From JACJWR01 sp044326505 (GTDB lineage: Bacteria; Actinomycetota; Actinomycetes; S36-B12; UBA10799), in assembly GCA_044326505.1 (NCBI GenBank), contig JBIRBF010000064.1, positions 1 through 13,554 on the forward strand: DNA of 13,554 bases, read 5' to 3'. A program made the translations under genes and the position numbers. The notes beneath the pieces were generated by a model. That model ran no database searches. It was given only the letters and a program-made list of their open reading frames with translations, and was not told where the DNA came from. Shown here one piece after another: positions 6,689 through 13,441 of the stretch. Position 1 is the first letter of the stretch, and each line of letters opens with the position of its first letter.

Positions 6689-7732
6689 CTAGCTAGCCGG
6701 CAGGAACCGCTCCAGGAATCCGACCGCCTGCCCGACGTACCAGGGCATCGAGCTGCCGCGCTGATGGAACCCCACGTGCCCGCCGTGCGCGGTGATGGCG
6801 CGACTGACATGTCCGGCCCGCTCGAGCGCCCCCCAGTCCACCGCCAGGTACGGCTGGGCGGGGACCAGCGGGTCGTCCAAGGCGTGGATGACCAGCGTCG
6901 GCACGCCGATCCGCGGCAGATAGGGTCCCGCCGAGTTGACCTCGTAGTACTCGTACGCGTCGCGCCAGCCGTGCCGCGGGGCGGTGATGGCGTTGTCGAA
7001 GTCGGGCAGGCGCCGCGCCCGCTGCACCGCGGCCCGCTCCGCCGACGTCAGCCGCGGGGTGCCGTCCGGCGCCGGAACCATGACGTCGCGCCGCAACCCG
7101 CGGACAATGGCGCGCTCGTATCCCCCGAGCGCCGAGTTGCGCAGGTGGACGGCGCCTTTGACCAGATCGAGCGGCGCCGACACTGCAACGCCGGCTTTGA
7201 TCGGCAGCCCCTCGTCGGGTTCGCCCAGGAGCTTGAGTGTCATGGCGCCGCCGAGCGAGAACCCCACGACCCCCAGCGTCGGCCGACCATGCGCACCACG
7301 GGCCTCCGGCTTGGCCTCGAGGACCCGCAGCACGGCGCGAAGATCCTCAGTCTTGCCGGCGTGGTAGGTGAATCGCGAGGTGCGCTTGGAGTCGCCGGCG
7401 CTGCGCAGGTCCACTCGGGCCACGTTGAACCCCGCCGCCAGCAATGCAGCGGCGCTGGCGCGGACGTACACCGACTCGGCGGACCCGCCGAGGCCGTGGA
7501 CGAGCAGCACAATGCCCCTGCCTGGGTTGGGGAGGGCGTGCACTCTCACAGCGAGGGAATCACCGGTCCCGTCGTCCGTTGGCGCCAGGATCGTCCGGCC
7601 AGGGGCCAGGGCATCGAGGTCGTAGCGCCGCGGCAGCACCCGGTTGCGAACAGACTGCAGATGACCCGAGCGCAGGGCCAGGGGCACGTGGAAGTCGGCG
7701 TTGACAACGCCGGTGCCGCCGCCCAGTTTCAC
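6689..7732 (-). CDS. YheT-like alpha/beta hydrolase
   Basis: The protein has 347 residues from the GTG at 7732. An alpha/beta hydrolase fold of the YheT/COG0429 type is seen. The family-typical opening reads FHVPLALRSGHLQSVRNRVL. The oxyanion region is VLLVHGLGGSAES. The nucleophile elbow is VVGFSLGGAM with Ser159 (residues counted from this start). The acid is Asp286 or Asp287 in HALDDPLVP, and the catalytic His is His319 in AHGGHVGF. The family contains esterases and poorly known hydrolases; the substrate is unknown. No signal peptide is seen. The frame is open back to 7864, overlapping the transporter gene, but the GTG at 7732 is preceded at exactly six bases by CACCCT, the arrangement shared with other genes here. 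It lies 49 bp after the formate/nitrite transporter on the same strand, so co-transcription is possible alongside its own promoter. Confidence 0.85.
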   Translation of the reverse strand: MKLGGGTGVVNADFHVPLALRSGHLQSVRNRVLPRRYDLDALAPGRTILAPTDDGTGDSLAVRVHALPNPGRGIVLLVHGLGGSAESVYVRASAAALLAAGFNVARVDLRSAGDSKRTSRFTYHAGKTEDLRAVLRVLEAKPEARGAHGRPTLGVVGFSLGGAMTLKLLGEPDEGLPIKAGVAVSAPLDLVKGAVHLRNSALGGYERAIVRGLRRDVMVPAPDGTPRLTSAERAAVQRARRLPDFDNAITAPRHGWRDAYEYYEVNSAGPYLPRIGVPTLVIHALDDPLVPAQPYLAVDWGALERAGHVSRAITAHGGHVGFHQRGSSMPWYVGQAVGFLERFLPAS

Positions 7733-7738
7733 CTGGCA

Positions 7739-7744
7739 AGGGTG
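7739..7744 (-). promoter_or_regulatory. -10-like element before the hydrolase start
   Basis: On the minus strand CACCCT (7744-7739) ends six bases before the GTG at 7732. It fits xAxxxT but lacks the first T, so it is weaker than TACCCT. It lies in the gap after the transporter stop. Confidence 0.35.
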
Positions 7745-7781
7745 CCACAGGGCCGGCGATCGGAAGTGGTCCGCGGGGTGA

Positions 7782-8672
7782 CTAGGACGCCTCCGTGGGA
7801 CCCGGCGCGACGCTGCCCCGGTCGTCGCCCTTCTGGCGCAGGAACCGACCCTCGTCGTTGACATAGGCGTAGTACAGGCCGATCAGGATCCCCCCGCCAA
7901 CGAAGTTGCCAAGCAGCGCAATGGCGACGTTGAGCAGCGCGAGCGGCAGCTCGAGGCCGTTGCTGAAGCCGTGCACCAGGAACAGCACAGTGTTGGCCAC
8001 CGAGTGCTCAAAGGCCAGGAAGGCGAAGACGAACACCGACATGATCATGACCAGCGCCTTGAGCATGTCGCTCTTGATGTTGCCGTTATAGACCAGCAGC
8101 ATCGCCAGGTTGATCATGAAGTTGCAGAGGACCGCTCGCAGGAACAAGTCGATCATGCCGGTCGGCCCGTCGGACACGTACTGGAGTTTGAGGTCCACGG
8201 CCTCCTGCATGGCCGCGGTGGTGTCGCCGTTGAGCAGCGACGTGAACGCGACGATCAGCGCAATGAACGCGCCGCCCAGGGCGTTGCCGAGCAGGCACAG
8301 CCCCAACAGGACGGTGGCCTTGCCCACGCTGGCCCGGCGGTAGTAGACGCCGATCGTAGTGATCATCATGTTCGAGGTCAGCAGCTCGGACTTGCTGTAG
8401 TAGATGAACACCAGCGCCCAGCCGAAGACGAGCGCACCGATCAGCTTGCCGACGACGTGCAGGTTGCCCTCGCCGACGGCGATGGCATCGAAACCCGCGA
8501 CGATCGCGTAGTAGACGGTGTAGAAGATCCCGACGATGACCCCGGCCATGGCCGCGCGCATGAGGTAGCGCTTGGTGATTGAACCCGACATCGCGGTCTT
8601 GGTGTCGAGCAGCTCCAGGACCGTGGAGATGAATTGCTTGCCGGGGAACATCCGATCGGTAGCGGTGGCCAC
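7782..8672 (-). CDS. Formate/nitrite transporter (FNT) family channel
   Basis: The protein has 296 residues from the GTG at 8672. The FNT fold is visible as six hydrophobic segments: AAMAGVIVGIFYTVYYAIVA, LIGALVFGWALVFIYY, VLLGLCLLGNALGGAFIALI, NFMINLAMLLVYNG, LVMIMSVFVFAFLAFEHSVA and ALLNVAIALLGNFVGGGILI. The two family signatures are present: SELLTSNMM (95-103) in the re-entrant loop after helix 2, and FEHSVANTVLF with the central pore His223. These proteins are pentameric membrane channels for formate, nitrite or hydrosulfide. Which ion is used cannot be decided from the sequence; no formate or nitrite enzyme lies next to it. The open frame extends to a GTG at 8732, but TACCCT stands exactly six bases before 8672, and the shorter N-terminus fits the family better, so I chose 8672. 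Confidence 0.92.
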   Translation of the reverse strand: MATATDRMFPGKQFISTVLELLDTKTAMSGSITKRYLMRAAMAGVIVGIFYTVYYAIVAGFDAIAVGEGNLHVVGKLIGALVFGWALVFIYYSKSELLTSNMMITTIGVYYRRASVGKATVLLGLCLLGNALGGAFIALIVAFTSLLNGDTTAAMQEAVDLKLQYVSDGPTGMIDLFLRAVLCNFMINLAMLLVYNGNIKSDMLKALVMIMSVFVFAFLAFEHSVANTVLFLVHGFSNGLELPLALLNVAIALLGNFVGGGILIGLYYAYVNDEGRFLRQKGDDRGSVAPGPTEAS

Positions 8673-8678
8673 GCGGAG

Positions 8679-8684
8679 AGGGTA
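8679..8684 (-). promoter_or_regulatory. -10-like element deciding the transporter start
   Basis: On the minus strand TACCCT (8684-8679) ends exactly six bases before the GTG at 8672, identical in sequence and spacing to the element before 6089. It suggests a leaderless mRNA and argues against the earlier GTG at 8732. No clear -35 is visible. Confidence 0.5.
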
Positions 8685-8802
8685 GTGCGGGTCGAGCACC
8701 TGTTGCGTGCCCGAGTGGAGGAGCCGTGACACTCATCAAGCCCCCGACGGGCCCGGAGTGCACGCCCGCGAGCGTCGGCTCGGTGTCCACGTCGGACTGC
8801 CT

Positions 8803-8853
8803 TGATCATCAGGAGTTCACGTCGCCCACGGGTGCCTCAACTCCTGATGATCA
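8803..8853. repeat. Perfect 15-bp inverted repeat with 21-bp loop
   Basis: TGATCATCAGGAGTT (8803-8817) is exactly complementary to AACTCCTGATGATCA (8839-8853). It is not followed by a T-run on either side. It sits between the divergent transporter and the decayed secreted-protein copy, so no gene reads into it, which makes a terminator role doubtful. A regulator site, a hairpin in a small RNA, or the trace of a mobile element are alternatives. Confidence 0.8.
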
Positions 8854-8870
8854 TGGCCACGACCAGCCCG

Positions 8871-9118
8871 AGAGGGATACTTCGCGAGCCCTCCGAGTAG
8901 GCAAAGGCGCTGGTCAAGGCGCGAAAATGGGTTCCAGTAGCGCCAAGAGCAGTTTCCGGCCATCGCCCTTGAAGCACGCCGAAAGAGCCCGCATTCTGAA
9001 TCCAACAGCACGCACAGGAACCCTCCAGCGGAGCCCGAAATGACAGCAACCCAGTCCCGACCCGCTGCCCGCGCCGCCGCCGCCGGACGCGCCGCCGCAT
9101 CCATCGCAGGCGTCGCCA
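8871..9118 (+). repeat. Diverged duplicate (copy 1) of the 5' region of the secreted-protein gene
   Basis: This stretch matches 10042-10290. The shared order is AGAGG..ACTTC, a CTG(G/A)TCAA element, TTTCCGGCCA (here at 8953), CCCTTGAA, ATCCA(A/G)CAGCACG, a GGAGCC ribosome site and ATGA. From TTTCCGG to the ATG the two copies are 87 and 88 bases long and about three quarters identical by eye. The similarity continues into the signal-peptide codons and ends near 9118, where IS-derived sequence begins. Confidence 0.75.
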
Positions 9119-9174
9119 GCTGCGCGTCGGTCGCGGAGGTTCTGCAGCACCTGGAGGTGACCGAGGCGACGTAG
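9040..9174 (+). pseudogene. Broken signal-peptide gene fused in frame to IS3 OrfA remnant
   Basis: An ATG at 9040, with GGAGCC six bases before it, opens a 44-codon frame ending in TAG at 9172. Codons 1-27 (MTATQSRPAARAAAAGRAAA and SIAGVAS) correspond to the signal peptide of the gene at 10213. The hydrophobic core is poorer, with charged Arg inside. From about codon 28 the same frame reads ASVAEVLQHLEVTEAT, which resembles the helix-turn-helix part of IS3-family OrfA. The mature secreted part is missing and I find no trace of it after the IS remnant. This looks like a dead copy. Confidence 0.6.
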
Positions 9175-9603
9175 TACTGGTGGCGCAACCAGTAACGGCG
9201 ATGAGCCCGGATGGGGCCAATCGGCTCAAGGAGCTCGTGGTGGAGAACGCCCGCAAACGCCGCCGCGGCACTCGAGTCCGTCGTGGCCGCCCGGGGCGCC
9301 GCCCCAGCCTTCATCAGGATGGACGACGGCGCGGAGCTGACCTCCGCCGCGCTGCGCGACTCGTGCCGGTTCACCGGCACGGGCACCGCGTTCATCGACC
9401 CCGGCGCGCCCTGGCAGAACGGCTACGTCGAATCGTTCAATGCCGGCCTGCGCGACGAGCTCCTGTCCGGCGAAGTGTTCGACACGCTCGCCGAGGCAAA
9501 GACCCTCATCGAGGACTGGCGCATCGACCACAACTGGAAAGGGCCACACTCAGCCCTCGGCAACCAGGCCCCGGCAGTATTCGCGGCCACCTGCAGCAAC
9601 TAG
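9118..9603 (+). mobile_element. Degraded IS3-family element (OrfA and OrfB transposase remnants, internally deleted)
   Basis: The OrfA trace reads ASVAEVLQHLEVTEAT, stop, YWWRNQ, stop, then after a frame change MSPDGANRLKELVVENARKR, matching the IS3 OrfA end (HTH, then 'YWWR.qYGGM', then 'rLkeLe.ENa.lKr'). About 9260 it jumps to the end of OrfB: ALESVVAARGAAPAFIRMDD, FTGTGTAFIDPGAPWQNGYV, ESFNAGLRDELLSGEVFDTL, EDWRIDHNWKGPHSALGNQA, ending with TAG at 9603. The integrase-core region containing the first catalytic Asp is deleted. The usual 'R.DNGPE' reads RMDDGAE, and the last catalytic Glu (YVESFN) is kept. With two stops, a frame change and a large deletion it cannot be an active transposase. 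Clear terminal inverted repeats or target duplications were not found, so the limits are approximate. Confidence 0.85.
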
Positions 9604-10041
9604 CCCGGACCACTCACACCGGCCGGCACCACCAACAGGAGCACCTCAAATTCCTCGGGGAGCCAACTGATGACGATCACGAGTGGCGAGCTGCTGGTCG
9701 CAAGGTGCCGCGGCATGCACCACGGGCCGTGTCCGCTGCGCGTGTAGCCCATTGAACTGACCGCATAAGCGGGCTTGTCCAATGTGGCCACGCCGGCCCC
9801 GAGGAGCCACCCGCGGCCCCATACGCGTCTGCGAGCAAGCACACCGCCTCACGTCTTGAGTGATGTGGAGCGGCCAAGTCCCTTGTGGTCGCGTAGTGCT
9901 GCTCGGGAACCGGTGCACGATCAGACGCCACCTGATCATGAGCCAGCATCGTTGGGGGATCCCCAGCAGGGCCGACGTGCCGCCATCGGGCAGCGAAGGC
10001 GCGCTTCCCAGGCGACGGCACACGCCATCGCCGCGATGCCA
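9604..10041. other. About 440 bp without a recognisable gene, between the IS remnant and the duplicated leader
   Basis: Long open frames cross this stretch on both strands, as is common at this GC content. None has a ribosome site, consistent coding composition or a family I recognise. A weak CATTG/CAATG pair flanks 9749-9788. Its position beside a transposase remnant suggests further mobile-element debris, but no motif supports a family. Confidence 0.35.
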
Positions 10042-10290
10042 AGAGGCACACTTCACACCCCCCTCCGCGCAGACATAACCCCTGATCAACTCTGGAAAAC
10101 GGTTTTGGGAGCCGGCGAAATCGGTTTCCGGCCAAGCCCCCTTGAACGACGCCGCGCCGCCCCTCACTCTGGATCCAGCAGCACGAACAGCCACCCCCCA
10201 GAGGAGCCAGAAATGATCGCCACCACGTCCCGCTTCACCGCCCGCGCCGGTGCCGCCCTGCTCGCCGCCGCAGCCATCGCCGGCCTGGCC
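10042..10290 (+). repeat. Copy 2 (intact) of the duplicated promoter/leader/signal-peptide region
   Basis: This is the partner of 8871-9118, here in front of the complete secreted-protein gene. TTTCCGGCCA lies at 10125, 88 bases before the ATG at 10213. The conserved blocks lie mostly in the untranslated leader, which suggests that it contains the promoter or another regulatory element. The ribosome site GAGGAG (10201-10206) is better here than the GGAG of copy 1. Confidence 0.75.
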
Positions 10291-10929
10291 GGCACCGCCG
10301 CCGTCGCCGCACCCGCGCCGGCGACAGCGGTGGCGACAGCGACAGCGGCGGCCGCGCCCACCGGGGCCCTCGTCGCCACAGACCAGCTGCAGGGCGTCAA
10401 GGGCACCCACCTGGTGTTCCGCAACGTCACCGACAAGACGCTCATGCTGTACAGCCCCGACGGCGGCCTGCCCACCAACAGCAAGGAGCACTACATGGCC
10501 ACCCTGTCGCCCGGCCAGGAATACATGTTCGGCGGGTACAACACCTACGGCCCGAACGCCTCCGACGTGTACGTCCGCGCGTACACGGTCAAGACGGACG
10601 CAGCGAGCGGCGCGGTCGGCCGGGACACGATGGTCGCGACCGTCGCCGCCCACAACCCCCACGTGGGATACCCGTTCATCCGCGTGACGGCCGGCAAGTA
10701 CTGGCACGACAAGACCGACCGGTACCTGCCCCACAGCCGGACCATGGGGCTCTCGGAGCACGAGACGCACGACTCGTGGAAGGTCTCCGGCGACACGAAG
10801 TTCCGCGCCTGGGTCCACCGCGACGGTGACGTCGACGGCAGCGACCACAAGAAGATCAAGGTGACCCTCCACGACGTGGACACGACCGCGACCATGGACT
10901 TCACCGGCGGTGGCGCCGCCCCGGCGTGA
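10213..10929 (+). CDS. Secreted protein of unknown function
   Basis: The protein has 238 residues. The ATG at 10213 has GAGGAG six bases before it; the frame is open back to 9775, but that part has no start support. The N-terminus is a clear Sec signal peptide: Arg at 7 and 11, a core of GAALLAAAAIAGLAGTAAVA, and an Ala-x-Ala-type cleavage region near residue 33. An Ala/Pro/Thr-rich stretch follows to about residue 50. The mature part contains LQGVKGTHLVFRNVTDKTLM, DGGLPTNSKEHYMATLSPGQ, DVYVRAYTVKT, AGKYWHDKTDRYLPHSRTMG and VHRDGDVDGSDHKKIKVTLH. It looks beta-rich, has no cysteine and has no membrane or cell-wall anchor, so it is probably released. I do not recognise the family. A decayed copy of its 5' region lies 1.2 kb upstream, beside IS debris. 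Confidence 0.75.
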   Translation: MIATTSRFTARAGAALLAAAAIAGLAGTAAVAAPAPATAVATATAAAAPTGALVATDQLQGVKGTHLVFRNVTDKTLMLYSPDGGLPTNSKEHYMATLSPGQEYMFGGYNTYGPNASDVYVRAYTVKTDAASGAVGRDTMVATVAAHNPHVGYPFIRVTAGKYWHDKTDRYLPHSRTMGLSEHETHDSWKVSGDTKFRAWVHRDGDVDGSDHKKIKVTLHDVDTTATMDFTGGGAAPA

Positions 10930-10942
10930 TGCCGGGAAGCGC

Positions 10943-10964
10943 CCGGCGTCGACGGCGACGCCGG
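10943..10964 (+). terminator. Hairpin after the secreted-protein gene
   Basis: CCGGCGTC (10943-10950) pairs perfectly with GACGCCGG (10957-10964) around a six-base loop, 14 bases after the stop codon. A competing stem GCCGGG/CCCGGC overlaps it at 10931-10947. No T-run follows, which is common for terminators in high-GC actinobacteria. Confidence 0.5.
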
Positions 10965-11296
10965 ACAGAACTCCCGTTCGGGGACCCTGGCGTGGCCTCC
11001 TGATTCGGGCCTAACGGACCGAAGCCAGCAGACCAAGCAAGCCAAGGAAGGCGCGGTCATCGCCGTTGCCTCGGCGGGTCTCGGCGGGTCTCGGACACAT
11101 CGCCGGGCGCTCGCCAGAGTGGAACTCAACAGGCTTGGCAACCCGCTGGAGGACGGTCAGGGCGCCGTGATCGCTCTCACAACCAACGGTTCGACCCAGG
11201 ACCTGAAGGGGACTCGTGACTCACAGCGCCTGAGCCCCGTTTGTCCGCATCACGCCGATCAGCCCCCAAACGGATCACAAAGCCATTGATCAAGGC
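10965..11296. other. Non-coding or unassigned stretch between the secreted protein and the aldo/keto reductase
   Basis: A plus-strand frame is open from just after the secreted-protein stop to a TGA at 11287, in the same frame as that gene. It lacks an ATG or a ribosome site and reads for example ALARVELNRLGNPLEDGQGA. A GTG at 11119 would give only 56 codons. An exact tandem repeat, TCGGCGGGTC twice, lies at 11071-11090. I find no family match and do not call a gene. Confidence 0.35.
11237..11273 (-). terminator. Inverted repeat after the aldo/keto reductase gene
   Basis: CCGTTTG (11237-11243) and CAAACGG (11267-11273) are perfectly complementary around a 23-base loop, 24 bases beyond the reductase stop. 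The position suits a terminator. The long loop and missing T-run make this uncertain. Confidence 0.3.
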
Positions 11297-12268
11297 TCAG
11301 CCGGCGCGCCAGTTCGTGATCATCTGCGGGATCGCCGTCAGGCCGCCGACCGGGTGGAAGTCCTCAGCCGCCGCGCGCAGCGCGCCCACCTCATCCATGG
11401 TCAGCTCCACGTCGGCGGCTTCGACGTTGCGCTCCAACTGCTCGACAGTCGACGCCCCCGGGATCACCAGCACGTTGGGCTGGTGCAGCAGCCATGCCAG
11501 CGCGACCTGGGCGGGCGTGGCATCGTGGGCCGCGCCAACCTCCCCCAGCACCCCGAACAAGGGCTTCGCCAGGCGCAGGTTCTCCGGCAGGAACAGCGAG
11601 TTCGCTCGCCGTACCGTTCCCGCGGGCCGGTGATCGGCGTCGTAACGCGCGGACAGGAAACCCTGGGCCAGCGGGCTCCAGGCGATGATCAGCCGGTCGT
11701 TGTCCCGAGCCCACGGAAGCAGCTCGGCCTCGGCGCTGCGGTCCACCAGGTTGTAGCGCACCTGATTGCTCAACACCCGCGAGCCGAGCGCGTTCTGGGC
11801 CGCCCGCCAGCGGCTCAGCGAGTAGTTGCTGACTCCAACGTCGGCGACCACCCCCGCCTCGTGCAACGATCGCATCCCGCCCATGATCATCCGGTCGGGA
11901 ATGATCGGGTTCGGCTGGTGCACCTGATACAGGTCAATCGTCTCGACGTCCAGACGCTTGGCGCTCCCCCGTCCGTGTCGCTCCACCAGGCCCGGAATCG
12001 GCGCGATCGGGAAGTACTTGGTCGCGACGTAAGCCTCGTCCCGGCGACCCGCGAGGGCTTGGCCCACGATCCGTTCGCTGCGTCCGAACCCGTACGCCTC
12101 GGCCGTGTCGATGAGGGTGACACCGAGTTCGAGCGCGCGGTCCAGAATCCGCCCTGCCTCACCCTCGGCATAGGAGTCGCCGTAGCCCCATTCCCGCGAC
12201 CCGAACTGCCACGTGCCCAACCCGAGCCTGCTGACCCGGGTCAGGCCCGGCAGTTCCACGAATTTCAT
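11297..12268 (-). CDS. Aldo/keto reductase
   Basis: The protein has 323 residues, normal for the family. It would be an NADPH-dependent TIM-barrel enzyme reducing aldehydes or ketones. The catalytic tetrad is complete: Asp54 and Tyr59 (LIDTAEAYGFGRSE), Lys84 (VATKYF) and His117 (DLYQVHQPN). Other family blocks are VSRLGLGTWQFG at the first strand, GVSNYSLSRW, QVRYNLVDRSAE, IIAWSPLAQGFLS, and the coenzyme-binding end VLVIPGASTVEQLERNVEAA. The segment between Lys84 and the DLYQ strand (PGLVERHGRGSAKRLDVETI) looks slightly unusual beside the typical 'SL.RLg.d.iDLY'. The substrate is unknown. The ATG at 12268 is preceded at six bases by TAGGGT, with GGAG partly overlapping the gap, so either a leaderless start or a very close ribosome site is possible. 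It is cytoplasmic. The methyltransferase lies upstream on the same strand, separated by a hairpin. Confidence 0.92.
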   Translation of the reverse strand: MKFVELPGLTRVSRLGLGTWQFGSREWGYGDSYAEGEAGRILDRALELGVTLIDTAEAYGFGRSERIVGQALAGRRDEAYVATKYFPIAPIPGLVERHGRGSAKRLDVETIDLYQVHQPNPIIPDRMIMGGMRSLHEAGVVADVGVSNYSLSRWRAAQNALGSRVLSNQVRYNLVDRSAEAELLPWARDNDRLIIAWSPLAQGFLSARYDADHRPAGTVRRANSLFLPENLRLAKPLFGVLGEVGAAHDATPAQVALAWLLHQPNVLVIPGASTVEQLERNVEAADVELTMDEVGALRAAAEDFHPVGGLTAIPQMITNWRAG

Positions 12269-12274
12269 GGCTCC

Positions 12275-12280
12275 ACCCTA
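12275..12280 (-). promoter_or_regulatory. -10-like element before the aldo/keto reductase
   Basis: On the minus strand TAGGGT (12280-12275) ends exactly six bases before the ATG at 12268, the spacing shared by five other genes in the window. Confidence 0.45.
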
Positions 12281-12388
12281 GTCAGCGGAAGACAAAGGCA
12301 CTCGGCAGCCGCAAAGGCCCTGATACCTCAGCGACGCGACCCTCGATCCTTCGACACCGGCCCAGGCGTGCGATGACGCGACCCGCCA

Positions 12389-12419
12389 CGCCCAGGGGCC
12401 GGCGCCGCCGCCCGGGACG
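12389..12419 (-). terminator. Hairpin just after the methyltransferase stop
   Basis: On the minus strand CGTCCCGGG (12419-12411) pairs with CCCTGGGCG (12397-12389), nine pairs including two G-U wobbles, around a GC-rich 13-base loop. It begins two bases after the stop codon and separates this gene from the reductase downstream. Confidence 0.45.
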
Positions 12420-12420
12420 C

Positions 12421-13311
12421 CTACGGCTTCCTGGCCACGATGCAGCGCGCCAGGCCGGGAACCCGGACCTCGCCGTCCACCTCGAATCCGCTCACCCCGG
12501 CCAGAGTATGGGCCCGAATCCGCTCCCGCGCCGGCTCGTCGACCTGCGCAAGCGAGGCCACCACGAGCGACACGTGCTCGCTGATCATCGCCCAATACTC
12601 CTCCGGCGATCGCGTGACGAGGGCGACGTCGACGTCCCACTCAAACCTGACGCTCAGCCCTGCACCCTCGTACAGCGCGCCGACGTATCCGGGGGCGGCG
12701 CATCGAAACATGTTGGGCGCGTCGCCGACGGGTGGCGCCAGCACCACCTCGGTGGCGATCGCATCCATGGCAATCGTCGTCCACGGGTTCGCCTCGGGCC
12801 TGACCCACACCGACGAGCAGATACGTCCGCCCGGCTTGAGCACGCGCGCGAACTCGGCGCTGGCCTTGGCCACGTCGGGGAAGAACATGTAGCCGAACCG
12901 GACGGAGACGCTATCGAACGTGGCGTCGTCGAACGGCAGATCATCAGCGCTGCACACCGCCGTATCGATATTGGCGATCCCCTGCGCCCGGGCCCGTCGT
13001 TCCGCGATGTCCAGCATCTCCGGCACCAGATCGGTCAGCATGACGCGCCCCTTCGGCGCCAGCCTCGCGATGCTCAAACCCGGCTCCCCGGTACCGGAGG
13101 CGATGTCGAGGTGGTGCTGGTCCTCGACGACGGCCAAACGCTCGATCATCGCAGCCGTGACCGGGCCCATCTGGTCCACGATGATCGCGTCCCACTTCTC
13201 CCAGCCCGCAGCCAGCCCGGCCCAGGCCCGCCGCTGCCCGTCCCTGATCTCATCCGCGCTCGGCAGCGGCCCGTCCCCTGGTCCGGCAGCCACTGGAGTC
13301 GATGAACCCAT
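12421..13311 (-). CDS. Class I SAM-dependent methyltransferase (UbiE/MenG-like fold)
   Basis: The protein has 296 residues from the ATG at 13311. The SAM-binding Rossmann fold shows motif I LDIASGTGEPG (68-78), an acidic end of strand 2 at Asp94 (MLTDLVPEML), CSADDLPFDDATFDSVSVRF as the adenine-binding and strand 4 region, and ARVLKPGGRI (155-164) as the post-strand motif of UbiE-like enzymes. The N-terminal DGQRRAWAGLAAGWEKWDAI is the usual cap of these methyltransferases. The acceptor is not predictable; UbiE/MenG resemblance does not by itself mean quinone methylation. The frame is open to 13404, but the ATG at 13311 is preceded at six bases by CACTAT, and family similarity begins after it. 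There is no signal peptide. An operator-like palindrome lies 130 bp upstream on the divergent side. Confidence 0.92.
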   Translation of the reverse strand: MGSSTPVAAGPGDGPLPSADEIRDGQRRAWAGLAAGWEKWDAIIVDQMGPVTAAMIERLAVVEDQHHLDIASGTGEPGLSIARLAPKGRVMLTDLVPEMLDIAERRARAQGIANIDTAVCSADDLPFDDATFDSVSVRFGYMFFPDVAKASAEFARVLKPGGRICSSVWVRPEANPWTTIAMDAIATEVVLAPPVGDAPNMFRCAAPGYVGALYEGAGLSVRFEWDVDVALVTRSPEEYWAMISEHVSLVVASLAQVDEPARERIRAHTLAGVSGFEVDGEVRVPGLARCIVARKP

Positions 13312-13317
13312 AAACAG

Positions 13318-13323
13318 ATAGTG
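13318..13323 (-). promoter_or_regulatory. -10-like element before the methyltransferase
   Basis: On the minus strand CACTAT (13323-13318) ends six bases before the ATG at 13311. It keeps the A at position 2 and the T at position 6 of the -10 pattern. No ribosome site is seen between it and the ATG. Confidence 0.4.
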
Positions 13324-13396
13324 GCCTCCCGCGGACCACCTGGGCCAGCACGCCGGTCGAAGCGTCGTCCATCCGTGTTTACGGTGCGGCGTGGGG

Positions 13397-13414
13397 ACGT
13401 GCACCCCAGCACGT
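13397..13414. repeat. Short perfect inverted repeat upstream of the methyltransferase
   Basis: ACGTGC (13397-13402) and GCACGT (13409-13414) flank a six-base spacer. It could be a regulator half-site pair or chance at this GC content. Confidence 0.3.
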
Positions 13415-13441
13415 TGAGACCCACTGGCCCGGACTGTCTAC

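Noticed and set aside
8673..8732. GTG at 8732 as start of the formate/nitrite transporter
   Set aside because: It would place the TACCCT element inside the gene and add residues not typical of the family; not fully excluded.
9775..10212. Upstream extension of the secreted-protein frame
   Set aside because: The signal peptide starts at 10213 with a good ribosome site; the extension includes the duplicated untranslated leader.
9646..10872. 408-codon minus-strand open frame across the IS debris and the secreted-protein gene
   Set aside because: Mostly antisense to the secreted protein and to non-coding DNA; no ribosome site or family motif.
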